NCBI RefSeq assembly: GCF_003339585.1
Contig: NZ_QPKF01000005.1
Location: 62,001 to 126,000 of the forward strand
Origin: Exiguobacterium sp. RIT594
GTDB lineage: Bacteria > Bacillota > Bacilli > Exiguobacteriales > Exiguobacteriaceae
Direction of reading: 5' to 3'
Length of the DNA: 64,000 bases
Shown: piece by piece, positions 21,117-29,547 of the stretch
Layout: every line of letters begins with the position of its first letter
Position numbering within the stretch: the stretch's first letter is position 1
Program-made: the position numbers and the translations under genes
Notes under the pieces: generated by a model
The model's database searches: none
The model's input: the letters and a program-made list of their open reading frames with translations, nothing else
What the model was told of the DNA's origin: nothing

Positions 21117-22595
21117 TTACGGACGCGGATGCTCCGGGAATTCCATTTCTTCATAAGGAACGACCGATGTCCGGTTTTTAAATTTATGACCTAACCAAAA
21201 TGCAAGGAATAACGGAATACCAACATATGTTGCGGCAATTCCCACCCAGTCAATTTGATCCGCGAGGAATGCGGCGTAGTTTTGACCGACGATGACGAGG
21301 AAACAAAGTCCGAACGCAAAGAGCGGTCCAAACGGGAAAGCAGGTGCCACGTATGGCAAATCACTGAGCGAATGACCTTGCGCAAGGAATCCTTTACGGA
21401 AACGGTAATGGCTGATCGCGATACCGAGCCAGGCGATGAAACCGGTCATCCCGGAAGCATTCAACAACCAGAGGTAGACCTGCCCGCCAAACATCGATGT
21501 CAGGAAGCAAAGTGCGCCGATTGCCCCTGTTGCGAGCAAGGCATTACGGGGAACACCGTTTTTCGAGACTTGTGCGAACATTTTCGGTGCGTCACCTTGG
21601 CGTGCCAATGTGTACAGCATCCGTGTCGATGCGTACATCCCGGAGTTCCCGGCTGATAAAACAGACGTCAGGATGACGGCGTTCATCAATGCTGCCGAGA
21701 ACGCGAGACCGGCTTTTTCAAAGACAAGTGTGAACGGACTGACGGCTACATCGGTAATATCGTTTGAAACCAGGTTCGGACTTGTATACGGAATCAACAT
21801 GCCGATGACAAAAATCGCAAATACATAAAAGAGAAGAATCCGCCAAAAGACTTGTTTCACAGCTTTCGGGACGTTTTTCTTCGGATCTTCCGATTCACCT
21901 GCTGCGATTCCGACTAGTTCGGTTCCTTGGAAACTGAAACCGGCGACTAAGATAATACCGATGACGGCTGGAATGCCTCCGACGAACGGTGCGTCACCTA
22001 ATGCAAAGTTTTTAAAGCCGACCGGTGCTTCTGATGTGAAGACACCAAAGATCATCGCGACTCCGACAATCAGGAAGATGATGACGGTGACGACCTTGAT
22101 CATCGCGAACCAGTATTCGGCTTCACCGAATCCTTTAACGGAGAAGTAGTTCAAACCAATCATCAGCAACAAGAAGATGGCACTGAAATAAAAACCCGGA
22201 ACATCCGGGAACCAGTAGGTCATGACGATTTGTGCCGCAACAAGTTCAACGGCAATCGTAACTGCCCAGTTGTACCAGTAGTTCCAACCGAGTGCAAAGC
22301 CAAACGACGGATCAACGAACTTGGCACCGTAGGTTGAGAAGGAGCCGGCGACCGGCATGTAAGCGGCCATCTCACCAAGGCTCGTCATTAAAAAGTACAC
22401 CATCAATCCGACGACCGCATACGATAACAGGGCACCGCCCGGGCCGGCAGCCGCAACGGACGCACCGGAAGCAATGAATAAACCGGTTCCGATGGCACCG
22501 CCGATCGCAATCATCGACATGTGACGGGCTTGCAGACCGCGTTTTAATCCTTCTTCAGTTGAATCGAGTTTTCTTTGGGGTTGTAAAGTATTCAT
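21117..22595 (-). CDS. lysP: Lysine-type amino acid permease
   Basis: A 492-residue AAT-family permease with about 12 helices. GLKRGLQARHMSMIAIGGAIGTGLF opens the protein, followed by GEMAAYMPVAGSFSTYG. Specificity for lysine is inferred from the lysine riboswitch in its leader (22727-22915) and similarity to LysP-type transporters. I start at the ATG at 22595 (MNTLQPQRK); the longer frame to 22670 would run into the riboswitch terminator. It would be expressed when intracellular lysine is low. Confidence 0.88.
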   Translation of the reverse strand: MNTLQPQRKLDSTEEGLKRGLQARHMSMIAIGGAIGTGLFIASGASVAAAGPGGALLSYAVVGLMVYFLMTSLGEMAAYMPVAGSFSTYGAKFVDPSFGFALGWNYWYNWAVTIAVELVAAQIVMTYWFPDVPGFYFSAIFLLLMIGLNYFSVKGFGEAEYWFAMIKVVTVIIFLIVGVAMIFGVFTSEAPVGFKNFALGDAPFVGGIPAVIGIILVAGFSFQGTELVGIAAGESEDPKKNVPKAVKQVFWRILLFYVFAIFVIGMLIPYTSPNLVSNDITDVAVSPFTLVFEKAGLAFSAALMNAVILTSVLSAGNSGMYASTRMLYTLARQGDAPKMFAQVSKNGVPRNALLATGAIGALCFLTSMFGGQVYLWLLNASGMTGFIAWLGIAISHYRFRKGFLAQGHSLSDLPYVAPAFPFGPLFAFGLCFLVIVGQNYAAFLADQIDWVGIAATYVGIPLFLAFWLGHKFKNRTSVVPYEEMEFPEHPRP

Positions 22596-22655
22596 CTTAT
22601 TCGCTTCTCTCTTTTTTAAATTTTTGAGAGGACACTTTTTGAATCGAAAAAAAAC

Positions 22656-22694
22656 AAAAAGCGCCCTCACCTTCCAGAAGGAAGATGAGAACGC
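22656..22694 (-). terminator. Lysine-riboswitch attenuator
   Basis: Minus-strand GCGTTCTCATCTTCC / GGAAGGTGAGGGCGC hairpin followed by TTTTTG and further T-runs, between the L-box aptamer and lysP. Confidence 0.88.
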
Positions 22695-22726
22695 AACATA
22701 GTAAACAGGATGCGCCCCATTCTACC

Positions 22727-22915
22727 GTCGTGAAAGATAGCTCCCCACAAGTCAGATCCGACCTGTGACAGTATTAGACCTGTTCGACCTAATCCCAATC
22801 GATCATCTTCAAAGCGATGATTGATTTCGGCAATCCTTCCTTTTCAATCACCTCATCTGCCGCTTGACGACATCCGTGACTGTACTTATAAGAACTGCAA
22901 CCTCCATCCCACTGG
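22727..22915 (-). promoter_or_regulatory. Lysine riboswitch (L box)
   Basis: The minus strand shows L-box core pieces in order: GATGGAGGTTGC near the 5' strand of P1, the AGTC/AGCGGCAGATGAGG region, GGATTGCCGAAAT, a long P3 arm, TTGGGATTAGGTCG, ACTGTCACAGG, and finally GGGGAGCTATCT at the 3' side. These match the order and sequence of the lysC leader aptamer of B. subtilis. A rho-independent terminator and a lysine-type permease follow, so the switch should shut transport off when lysine is bound. Confidence 0.88.
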
Positions 22916-23088
22916 TTGAGTGAGAACTAATTAAGTTTGTTATAATTTCATTATTACTTCGTCATGTTACACAAAACGTCTTTAAATTGTCAATTCTTTT
23001 TTTGAAATACCCGCTATTCATGGTAAAATTCCGTATTTTTTAGTACACTAAACTATAGAAGTTAACTGAGAGAAAGGATGTTGCTTGA
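22916..23088. other. Intergenic region lysP leader / MarR gene
   Basis: AT-rich gap upstream of the riboswitch and of the divergent MarR gene. It must hold both promoters. I see several TATAAT-like strings (for example near 22938) but no pair of hexamers convincing enough to call. Confidence 0.35.
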
Positions 23089-23538
23089 ATGCCACAAGAA
23101 CGTGATCAACTGACCTATCGATTAGAGGAACAAATGCGGGTCATTCTCCGGACATTACGCCGTGAACTCAACCGACTGTTTGAAGGAACCGCGACGCGGA
23201 GTGAATTTTTCATTTTGCGCAGCCTGTCTGAAAATGGTCCCCAACGCCCGACTCTACTCGCAGAACAGTTTGAGCTTGCGACAAGTCAGGTAACAGCTTT
23301 GACTGATCGCCTGTTTAAAGCCGGATTCGTCACGCGGACGCGTTCGACAGACGACAGAAGATCGATTGTTTTAGCACTGACGGATGAAGGCGAAACCGCT
23401 TTCCGCGAACTTGAAATCGTCCGCCGGAAATACCTCCAAGACCGTTTTGGTACACTCACGGAAGAAGAGCTCCATGCGATGGTCCATGTCTTCGATAAGA
23501 TCCTTCTAACGATGGATGAAGAGGCAGTTTCTTCCTGA
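23089..23538 (+). CDS. MarR family transcriptional regulator
   Basis: A 149-residue winged-helix regulator. TRSEFFILRSLSENGPQRPTLLAEQF and SQVTALTDRLFKAGFVTRTRSTDDRRSIVLALTDEG give the helix-turn-helix and the wing with the DxR motif. It probably represses genes in response to a small ligand or oxidant; it contains no Cys, so a thiol switch is unlikely. Its targets are not evident: its neighbours are a riboswitch-controlled permease and a diguanylate cyclase gene behind a terminator. Confidence 0.9.
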   Translation: MPQERDQLTYRLEEQMRVILRTLRRELNRLFEGTATRSEFFILRSLSENGPQRPTLLAEQFELATSQVTALTDRLFKAGFVTRTRSTDDRRSIVLALTDEGETAFRELEIVRRKYLQDRFGTLTEEELHAMVHVFDKILLTMDEEAVSS

Positions 23539-23572
23539 AAATTGTTTTAAAAAAATATTAACTTTTTTCTCT

Positions 23573-23609
23573 GACAAAGTTCACTTGACTGTGTACTTTG
23601 TCTTTTTTT
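23573..23609 (+). terminator. Terminator of the MarR gene
   Basis: GACAAAGT / ACTTTGTC stem with a 14-base loop, followed by T7. Confidence 0.88.
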
Positions 23610-23728
23610 GTCGACTTATCGTGTTTCCCTAAACATTTTTCCATTTCTTGCCGTTATTAAAATGGGTATACTAAAACTATCTTATTGGAAATGCGTTTAC
23701 GAGGAGCTGGGAGGATTTGTTGTCCATC

Positions 23729-24820
23729 ATGAATAATTTCATCATCAATTTTTGTCTACTGTTTACAACGATCACTCTTTTGTTTCTACCTTTTCGAAAT
23801 CGCCCGCGGATTACACCGAACACGAATCTGAACATCCGACTCGTATTAGGTTTCATCGCCGGCTTGATTTCTGTACTCTTGATGTTCAACAGCATCCAGA
23901 TCGATGTCGCCCGGATTGATTTACGGATTGTCCCTGTCGTCATTGCCATGATGTTCGGCGGCTTACCTAGTGCACTCGTCACCGGCACCATGATTATCGC
24001 AACACGTTTTGCCCTGACGCCTGTCGAACAAATCGATGCTGCCGTCCTGTCATCGATCGTCATCGGATTGTTCATCCTGACGATTGCCATCGTCCGGCGC
24101 TACATCCGGATGACTTTCTGGAACTTCGAACTGATGATCGGGATCGGGATTCTCTATTCGTTGCCGGCTATCTATTTGTTGACGAGCAGTTGGACGACCT
24201 TCATTGAAATCTCACTGGCTTACATATTCTTTAACCTGATTGCCGGCTTCGTGACCTATCACCTGTTGACGGAGTTGCGACGACACTTTGAAAATATCCA
24301 GTATCAACAAAAGCTCGCCATGACGGATGCCTTGACCGGACTCGCTAACCGGCGCCGGCTTGATGATTCCTTGACCCTTGTCGGGTCAGCAGAAGACGGG
24401 TATTCGCTTGTCTTGATTGATATTGATTTCTTTAAGCACGTCAACGATACATATGGTCATGATGCCGGAGACGATGTTTTACGGCAACTCGGAACGACAT
24501 TAGCATCACTGGCACGGCCGGATGATTTGGTCGGGCGTTACGGGGGAGAAGAATTTTTAATCATTCTCCCGAATACATCACTCGTCGATGCGAAGAGTAT
24601 TGCCGAGCTTGCCCGGACGACAGTCGCCCGAAATCTGTTCCCGACGACGGCCGTTCCTGACCTACAGATTACGATTTCGCTGGGGATTGCGCATTCCAGC
24701 AGCTCGCATACGTCTCTTGAAGCTTTGCAGCAGGCGGATAAAGCGTTATATCATTCGAAAGACAGCGGACGTAATCGGAGTACGACTTACACCAAACAAC
24801 TGGAACTCGAACAAGCCTGA
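23729..24820 (+). CDS. Membrane diguanylate cyclase (5TM LYT sensor plus GGDEF)
   Basis: About 363 residues. The N-terminal half has six hydrophobic helices with the segment LRIVPVVIAMMFGGLPSALVTG typical of the 5TM-5TMR_LYT sensor domain. The C-terminal GGDEF domain has ALTGLANRRRLD, then an intact active site GGEEF. RPDD five residues before it is a complete RxxD inhibitory site. So the protein should make cyclic-di-GMP with product feedback. The start is uncertain: ATG at 23729 or a TTG at 23720, which is better spaced from GGGAGGA. Confidence 0.9.
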   Translation: MNNFIINFCLLFTTITLLFLPFRNRPRITPNTNLNIRLVLGFIAGLISVLLMFNSIQIDVARIDLRIVPVVIAMMFGGLPSALVTGTMIIATRFALTPVEQIDAAVLSSIVIGLFILTIAIVRRYIRMTFWNFELMIGIGILYSLPAIYLLTSSWTTFIEISLAYIFFNLIAGFVTYHLLTELRRHFENIQYQQKLAMTDALTGLANRRRLDDSLTLVGSAEDGYSLVLIDIDFFKHVNDTYGHDAGDDVLRQLGTTLASLARPDDLVGRYGGEEFLIILPNTSLVDAKSIAELARTTVARNLFPTTAVPDLQITISLGIAHSSSSHTSLEALQQADKALYHSKDSGRNRSTTYTKQLELEQA

Positions 24821-24825
24821 TCATC

Positions 24826-24862
24826 GCCCTTTCCCGTCATTCGGTGAAAGGGCGATCTTTTT
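24826..24862. terminator. Bidirectional terminator GGDEF gene / TetR gene
   Basis: CGCCCTTTCccgtcattcggtGAAAGGGCG hairpin followed by TTTTTTT; the reverse side lacks a long T-run, so termination of the GGDEF gene is the surer role. Confidence 0.8.
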
Positions 24863-24863
24863 T

Positions 24864-25493
24864 TCAGGTATTCTTTTCTACTGGTCCAGTCGATTGTTCG
24901 GGAAAACCGATACTCTTGACCGTTCCGAAAACAATCATCCGGCTGAGTTGGTCCGCCATATAAGCCGCTGAATAAGGACGACCGTTTCGTAACCAGGAAA
25001 TCAATAATCCAAGCTGTCCACCGATCACGTAGTTCAATAATAAATCACGATCGACCAGTTGGGTTTCATTGACCGCATGTGCTTCAAACACACGTTGATA
25101 GTTTTCTTTTAACGTATCCAAAAAGCGCGAGATGAACGTTTTGACCGGACCATTCAACAACATCGTCCGGTAAAATTGTTCATGCTGCTCAATATGGATG
25201 AAAAGCCGTTCGAAATAGCGGCTGACCCGTTCGAGCGATGGATAGTCCGGTGATGTGATTCCTTGAATCCGGATCGCTTCCACAAGAAGCCGCATATGAT
25301 CGTCTACAATCTGATTCAGCAAATCATATTTATCCGTAAAGTGTGCATAGAACGTCGATCGATTGACAGCCGCCCCATCCGTCAACATCTTGACTGTGAT
25401 TGTTGAAAAAGGATGATGGTCAAGCAAACGGAATAATTCTTTTGTAATACGGTCACGTGACCGTTTTGGTCGTGGATCTTGTCCTGAATTCAT
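24864..25493 (-). CDS. TetR/AcrR family regulator of the adjacent efflux operon
   Basis: A 209-residue regulator. The N-terminal helix-turn-helix is DRITKELFRLLDHHPFSTITVKMLTDGAAVNRSTFYAHFTDKYDLL, a standard TetR_N domain. The rest is a helical ligand-binding domain. It is divergent from the emrA/emrB-like pair, and by the usual arrangement it should repress that operon and itself, with drug-type ligands releasing it. AAGGTGG precedes the ATG at 25493. Confidence 0.88.
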   Translation of the reverse strand: MNSGQDPRPKRSRDRITKELFRLLDHHPFSTITVKMLTDGAAVNRSTFYAHFTDKYDLLNQIVDDHMRLLVEAIRIQGITSPDYPSLERVSRYFERLFIHIEQHEQFYRTMLLNGPVKTFISRFLDTLKENYQRVFEAHAVNETQLVDRDLLLNYVIGGQLGLLISWLRNGRPYSAAYMADQLSRMIVFGTVKSIGFPEQSTGPVEKNT

Positions 25494-25567
25494 CTGCCAG
25501 AACCACCTTTTTTTGATATTGTATCCGTTCTCATCGACTTTTCCAACACTTTGTCGGAAATTGTCGG

Positions 25568-25595
25568 TTGTATATTGATTCCTTCTCCATATAAT
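25568..25595 (+). promoter_or_regulatory. Probable promoter of the emrAB-like operon
   Basis: TTGTAT (25568-25573), a 16-base spacer and a perfect TATAAT (25590-25595). The -35 is weak. Transcription would begin near 25602, immediately before the hairpin at 25606-25635. Confidence 0.5.
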
Positions 25596-25605
25596 TAACT
25601 ATATT

Positions 25606-25635
25606 AACTACTCCTCCCCCAGAGGAGTAGTTTTT
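25606..25635 (+). promoter_or_regulatory. Leader hairpin or operator palindrome before the efflux operon
   Basis: AACTACTCCTC and GAGGAGTAGTT form a perfect 11-base inverted repeat around CCCCA, and the second arm runs into TTTTT. It sits four or so bases after the predicted transcription start and about 55 bases before the first gene. It could be the TetR operator, a 5' stabilising hairpin or an attenuator. Confidence 0.6.
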
Positions 25636-25688
25636 ATGTTAGGACTGGGGAACTCAGAGTATACGGAAGAAAGGATGCATTTTATATC

Positions 25689-26345
25689 ATGAACATGAAA
25701 AAAGTCTTATTGATTAACATTTTGACACTGGTCGTTTTAATCGGTGGAGGCGCGATCGGCTATTACTACTACGATCAAGCGACAAGTTATGTCAAAACAG
25801 ACAATGCCAAGATTGACGGAAAAATGATTACAATCGCAAGTCCCGGTGCCGGTAAACTGACGGACTGGACAGCAAAAACAGGTCAAACGCTCGACAGTGA
25901 CGCAACACTCGGTCACGTCATGATGGCACAAGCCGGTCAAAAACCGGTCAGCACGGCTGTCTCTATGCCAACTAAAGCAACGGTCGTTCAGTCGATGGCG
26001 ACAGAAAACGGCGTCGTTGGAGCAGGAGCACCACTTGCCTATGGTTTTAACTTAAACGAGCTTTGGGTAACAGCCAATGTCGAAGAAACAGAGATCGATG
26101 AAGTTAAAGTCGGACAAACCGTCGATGTTTATGTGGACAGCTATCCGGACACGACGTTATCCGGTGAAGTCGAACAAATCGGTATGACGACGGCTGGAAC
26201 ATTTTCGATGATGCCGTCTTCAAACGGAACGGCCAACTATACAAAAGTTGCGCAAGTCATTCCGGTCAAAGTCTCACTGTCACAAGAAAAATCACTCGAC
26301 ATTCGACCTGGTATGAATGTGACCGTCCGCATTCATAAGGATTAA
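25689..26345 (+). CDS. Compact HlyD/EmrA-type membrane fusion protein
   Basis: A 218-residue protein with one N-terminal membrane anchor (LLINILTLVVLIGGGAIGYYY) followed by the biotin/lipoyl-like half motifs YVKTDNAKIDGKMITIASPGAGKL and MPTKATVVQSMATENGVV, then a beta-barrel domain. The long coiled-coil hairpin of E. coli EmrA is absent, as expected where there is no outer membrane and as in B. subtilis YhbJ. It should work with the MFS pump encoded 12 bases downstream. Confidence 0.85.
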   Translation: MNMKKVLLINILTLVVLIGGGAIGYYYYDQATSYVKTDNAKIDGKMITIASPGAGKLTDWTAKTGQTLDSDATLGHVMMAQAGQKPVSTAVSMPTKATVVQSMATENGVVGAGAPLAYGFNLNELWVTANVEETEIDEVKVGQTVDVYVDSYPDTTLSGEVEQIGMTTAGTFSMMPSSNGTANYTKVAQVIPVKVSLSQEKSLDIRPGMNVTVRIHKD

Positions 26346-26357
26346 GGAGGGACGTCT

Positions 26358-28040
26358 ATGTCTACGACCTTCCTTTTTGGATACATTGCCTTCATGGTTG
26401 TCACGATCATCGGTGTCAACCTGATTGTCCGGCGTGCACGTCCAGCCATGGCCGGTGATGTTCCTCTTGACGAGGTGCCCGACCATCTCGATAACGTTCC
26501 TGTAACGCCTGCACCGCAAGTGCAAGAGCGGACGCCGTTAGCGACCGCAGATATCAGTATTCCAAAAGTTTTGACGGTTCTCTTGATCGGGATGTTTATC
26601 GCGATTTTGAATCAAACGTTGATCAATGTCGCTTTGCCTGTCTTAATCAATGATTTTAACGTCTCGACCTCGACGGCACAATGGTTGACGACCGGATTCA
26701 TGCTCGTCAATGGTATCTTGATTCCAATCAGTGCCTTTTTGATGCGAAGTTATACGTTCCGTCAATTGTTCCTCGTTTCGATGACGTTGTTCTTCTTCGG
26801 CTCCATCATTTGTTCAATCGCGATGAACTTTCCCGTCATGATGATCGGACGAGTCGTACAAGCAGCTGGTGCCGGTATTTTGATGCCACTCGGCTCAAAC
26901 GTCTTCATGACGCTGTTTCCGCCGCATAAACGTGGAGCGGCGATGGGGATGCTCGGAATCGCGATGATTCTTGCTCCCGCAATCGGTCCGACGATTACCG
27001 GCTATGTCATTCAGAATTACGATTGGCATGTCATGTTTTACGGAATGGCCTTTTTCGGTCTTTTGACACTCTTACTGGGTGTCGCCTGGTTTAAACTCGT
27101 TCAGCCTTTATCCAAACCGAAATTCGATGCACTTGGTGTTGTCTTCAGCACAATCGGTTTCGGAAGTCTGTTGTACGGCTTCAGTGAAGCCGGTAATGAC
27201 GGTTGGGACAGCCCGCTTGTCATCAGCACGATTGTGATCGGTATCTTGGGAATCGCAGCGTTCGCCCTTCGCGAACTTTCAATGGATGATCCGATGTTGA
27301 ATATCCGTGTGTTGAAAGTACCGGAGTTTTCGTTCACGCTATTCATCAATATCATCGTCACGATGGCGTTGTTCGGCGGGATGCTTCTGCTTCCGATTTA
27401 CTTGCAGAGTATTCGCGGTTTCTCACCCGTTGATTCCGGTCTCCTGTTATTACCCGGATCATTGATCATGGGAATCACGGGCCCGATTGCCGGTCGGCTA
27501 TTTGACAGGTTCGGCATCCGGCCACTCGCTATTTTCGGATTGACGTTAATGACCTATGGAACGTGGGAATTGACACAACTCGATATGAATACCTCTTACA
27601 ATTCGATCATGGGCATTTACATGCTTCGGTCGTTCGGAATGGCTTTCATCATGATGCCGATCATGACTGCCGGTATGAATGCCTTGCCGATGAAAATGAT
27701 TCCGCACGGGAATGCGACACAAAATACGTTGCGTCAGGTTGCCGGGTCAATCGGGACAGCGATTCTCGTCACAGTCATGACACGGCAAACAACGGCTCAC
27801 CTCGCAGATGATGCCAATCAGTTTACGACACTTGATCCAACTCTTTCACAGCATTTGAATGAGCTTGGGCAACAGCTCGGTAGTCCGCAGGCAGCATCTG
27901 TCAGCTGGATGACACAGTTGACGAAACAAGCCACGATCAGCGGCATCACGGATGCTTTTTGGGTGGCTACCGTCTTATCTGCCCTTGCCCTGATCTTGTC
28001 GTTTTTCATGCATGGAAAAAAAGAACCGAATCTCGATTAA
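26358..28040 (+). CDS. DHA2-type MFS multidrug exporter with extra N-terminal helix
   Basis: A 560-residue exporter of the EmrB/QacA branch with 14 helices in its main body, beginning at about residue 70 (IPKVLTVLLIGMFIAILNQTLINVALP). Motif C (GMLGIAMILAPAIGPTITGY) marks a drug:proton antiporter. Before that the protein carries one additional helix (FLFGYIAFMVVTIIGVNLIV) and a proline/acid-rich linker of about 45 residues. It is translated from the second gene of the operon (AAGGAGGG site) and should be TetR-controlled. Confidence 0.9.
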   Translation: MSTTFLFGYIAFMVVTIIGVNLIVRRARPAMAGDVPLDEVPDHLDNVPVTPAPQVQERTPLATADISIPKVLTVLLIGMFIAILNQTLINVALPVLINDFNVSTSTAQWLTTGFMLVNGILIPISAFLMRSYTFRQLFLVSMTLFFFGSIICSIAMNFPVMMIGRVVQAAGAGILMPLGSNVFMTLFPPHKRGAAMGMLGIAMILAPAIGPTITGYVIQNYDWHVMFYGMAFFGLLTLLLGVAWFKLVQPLSKPKFDALGVVFSTIGFGSLLYGFSEAGNDGWDSPLVISTIVIGILGIAAFALRELSMDDPMLNIRVLKVPEFSFTLFINIIVTMALFGGMLLLPIYLQSIRGFSPVDSGLLLLPGSLIMGITGPIAGRLFDRFGIRPLAIFGLTLMTYGTWELTQLDMNTSYNSIMGIYMLRSFGMAFIMMPIMTAGMNALPMKMIPHGNATQNTLRQVAGSIGTAILVTVMTRQTTAHLADDANQFTTLDPTLSQHLNELGQQLGSPQAASVSWMTQLTKQATISGITDAFWVATVLSALALILSFFMHGKKEPNLD

Positions 28041-28052
28041 CACTTTTCCTGG

Positions 28053-28084
28053 ACCCGTTGGCGGCACATCGTCAACGGGTTTTT
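28053..28084 (+). terminator. Terminator of the efflux operon
   Basis: ACCCGTTG / CAACGGGT stem followed by TTTT. Confidence 0.8.
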
Positions 28085-28162
28085 AGTTGTTTGCCTTTGC
28101 ACTTCTTTCCTAAAATCGCTACACTAGGGTCATTGAGTTTCATATCTAAAAGGAGATGCTGT

Positions 28163-28699
28163 ATGGTTGCCTTTCTGCAATTTTATGCGTTCATCTTTGC
28201 CTGCTGTTTTGCCTGGCAAGTCGGACGCCCTTCATCCTGGTCTCAAAAGGTCACACGTGCCTTTTTAATCAGTATCAATAGTCTATTCATCTTTTTCCGA
28301 GCGTCCGTGTCCATCTTCCTGTTAATTGGACCGCTATTGCTTGTTTCTTACGTCTTATTTCCGAACTTATTATACTTTGCCGGACCGTTGTCGATCATCA
28401 TCAGCATACTTGTCATCGGTCTGCTTGACCGGCTCGTCAGCTTCGTCATCCTGCCGATTGTCCGTTCGTTCTTCCTGAAAAAAAACCGGATGATGCCGCA
28501 ATTGCTGGAAGCCGCCCTTTATACATGCTCGATGGGTATGCTCCTGTATGTGAATTTGACAGTCGTCCCCGGCGTACAGATTAACGTGATGATGGCCGTG
28601 TTCTTCGGCTTCACACTCTATTTTGCCCATTACTTGTTTGCTTTATTCCGGATTCGCCAACTCAAGAAAAAAATAGCTGCTTCATCTGAAAAACGCTGA
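28163..28699 (+). CDS. Unrecognised integral membrane protein
   Basis: A 178-residue protein with about five hydrophobic helices and a basic C-terminus (RIRQLKKKIAASSEKR). I do not recognise its family. The ATG at 28163 follows AAAAGGAGATG; a longer open frame starting at 27959 overlaps the efflux pump gene and its terminator and is not used. It has its own terminator, so it is a monocistronic gene. Confidence 0.72.
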   Translation: MVAFLQFYAFIFACCFAWQVGRPSSWSQKVTRAFLISINSLFIFFRASVSIFLLIGPLLLVSYVLFPNLLYFAGPLSIIISILVIGLLDRLVSFVILPIVRSFFLKKNRMMPQLLEAALYTCSMGMLLYVNLTVVPGVQINVMMAVFFGFTLYFAHYLFALFRIRQLKKKIAASSEKR

Positions 28700-28717
28700 T
28701 TCAAACCGGCGTTTTTT
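28690..28717 (+). terminator. Terminator of the 28163-28699 gene
   Basis: AACGCTG / CGGCGTT stem (one G-T pair) running into T7, overlapping the last codons of the gene. Confidence 0.75.
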
Positions 28718-28727
28718 TAATTAACCG

Positions 28728-28757
28728 TTGACAATGATAATCGTTATCAATTATATT
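28728..28757 (+). promoter_or_regulatory. Nitroreductase promoter with overlapping Fur box
   Basis: TTGACA (28728-28733) is followed after 17-18 bases by TTATAT/TATATT. The 21 bases at 28729-28749 read TGACAATGATAATCGTTATCA, which differs from the Fur consensus TGATAATGATAATCATTATCA at two positions. The box covers the -35 and spacer, so iron-loaded Fur should block the promoter. Confidence 0.85.
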
Positions 28758-28788
28758 CTAAGAGTACTTACGTCAGGAGATGATCACT

Positions 28789-29346
28789 ATGAATGCTCGA
28801 CAACTGATTTTAGAACGACGTTCCGTCCGTGCTTATACCGATCAACCGATTCCAAATGAAATGATTGAAGAAATTCTCGAGGCTGCCATCTACGCCCCGA
28901 CCCATAAATTGCGTGAACCTTGGCGATTTGTCCTTGCCAATGAAGAAAGCCAAGTCCGGTATGTCGACCAATTGATGAGTTTGCTTGCCAAGCGGGGTCA
29001 ATTGGATCAAAAAACAGATGAACAACGTCAGATGATACGTCAAAAATTTGCGGATGTCCCTGTTTACTTGACTGTTTTGTATGAAGTAAAAGGAACGGAA
29101 GATCAGCAGATGGAAGATTTGCTCGCGACCGCCGCCATGATTCAAAACGTTCAACTCCTTGCAACTGAACTGGGTTTAGGCTGTTGCTGGAAAAGCGGAA
29201 AACATTGGTTCACGGAGGAATATGCCGAAATGATCGGCGCTTCCGAAAATGAACGTGTCGCAGGAATCATTCAATTCGGATGGCCTGCCTTGATTCCCCC
29301 GCTGAAAAAACGAACGGCAGCACGTGACAAGTTAACGCACTTCTAA
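28789..29346 (+). CDS. Nitroreductase family protein (Fur-regulated)
   Basis: A 185-residue FMN-dependent oxidoreductase. It opens MNARQLILERRSVRAYTDQPIP with the FMN phosphate-contacting RRSVR, and has YAPTHKLREPWRF and GLGCCWKSG later on. The pattern resembles YdjA/YfhC-type nitroreductases, which reduce nitro compounds or quinones with NAD(P)H. The ATG at 28789 is better spaced from AGGAGA than the ATG at 28780. The Fur box in its promoter suggests a role in iron limitation, for example reducing a ferric chelate; this is inference. Confidence 0.88.
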   Translation: MNARQLILERRSVRAYTDQPIPNEMIEEILEAAIYAPTHKLREPWRFVLANEESQVRYVDQLMSLLAKRGQLDQKTDEQRQMIRQKFADVPVYLTVLYEVKGTEDQQMEDLLATAAMIQNVQLLATELGLGCCWKSGKHWFTEEYAEMIGASENERVAGIIQFGWPALIPPLKKRTAARDKLTHF

Positions 29347-29408
29347 ACCGGTGCGCATTCTGCGGACTACCCCTGTCCGCGCCAATCAAGCCCCATCATA
29401 ATAGCTAA

Positions 29409-29466
29409 AGCGTTCATCTTTTCATTCCCTCCCCAAACGGAATCGTGAAAGATGGACGCTTTTTTT
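29409..29466 (+). terminator. Terminator of the nitroreductase gene
   Basis: AGCGTTCATCTTTT / AAAGATGGACGCT stem with a long loop that contains a second small hairpin, followed by TTTTTT. Confidence 0.8.
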
Positions 29467-29487
29467 GATGTCTGATTCTGAACGACA

Positions 29488-29519
29488 AATAAAGGTGGCG
29501 GATTTAACATCCACCACCT
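29488..29519 (-). terminator. Terminator of the tar operon
   Basis: Minus-strand GGTGGTGGAT / ATCCGCCACC stem with a five-base loop and a TTTATTT tail. Confidence 0.65.
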
Positions 29520-29547
29520 CTGTTCTGTTTCATCCGCTTCGATTAAA

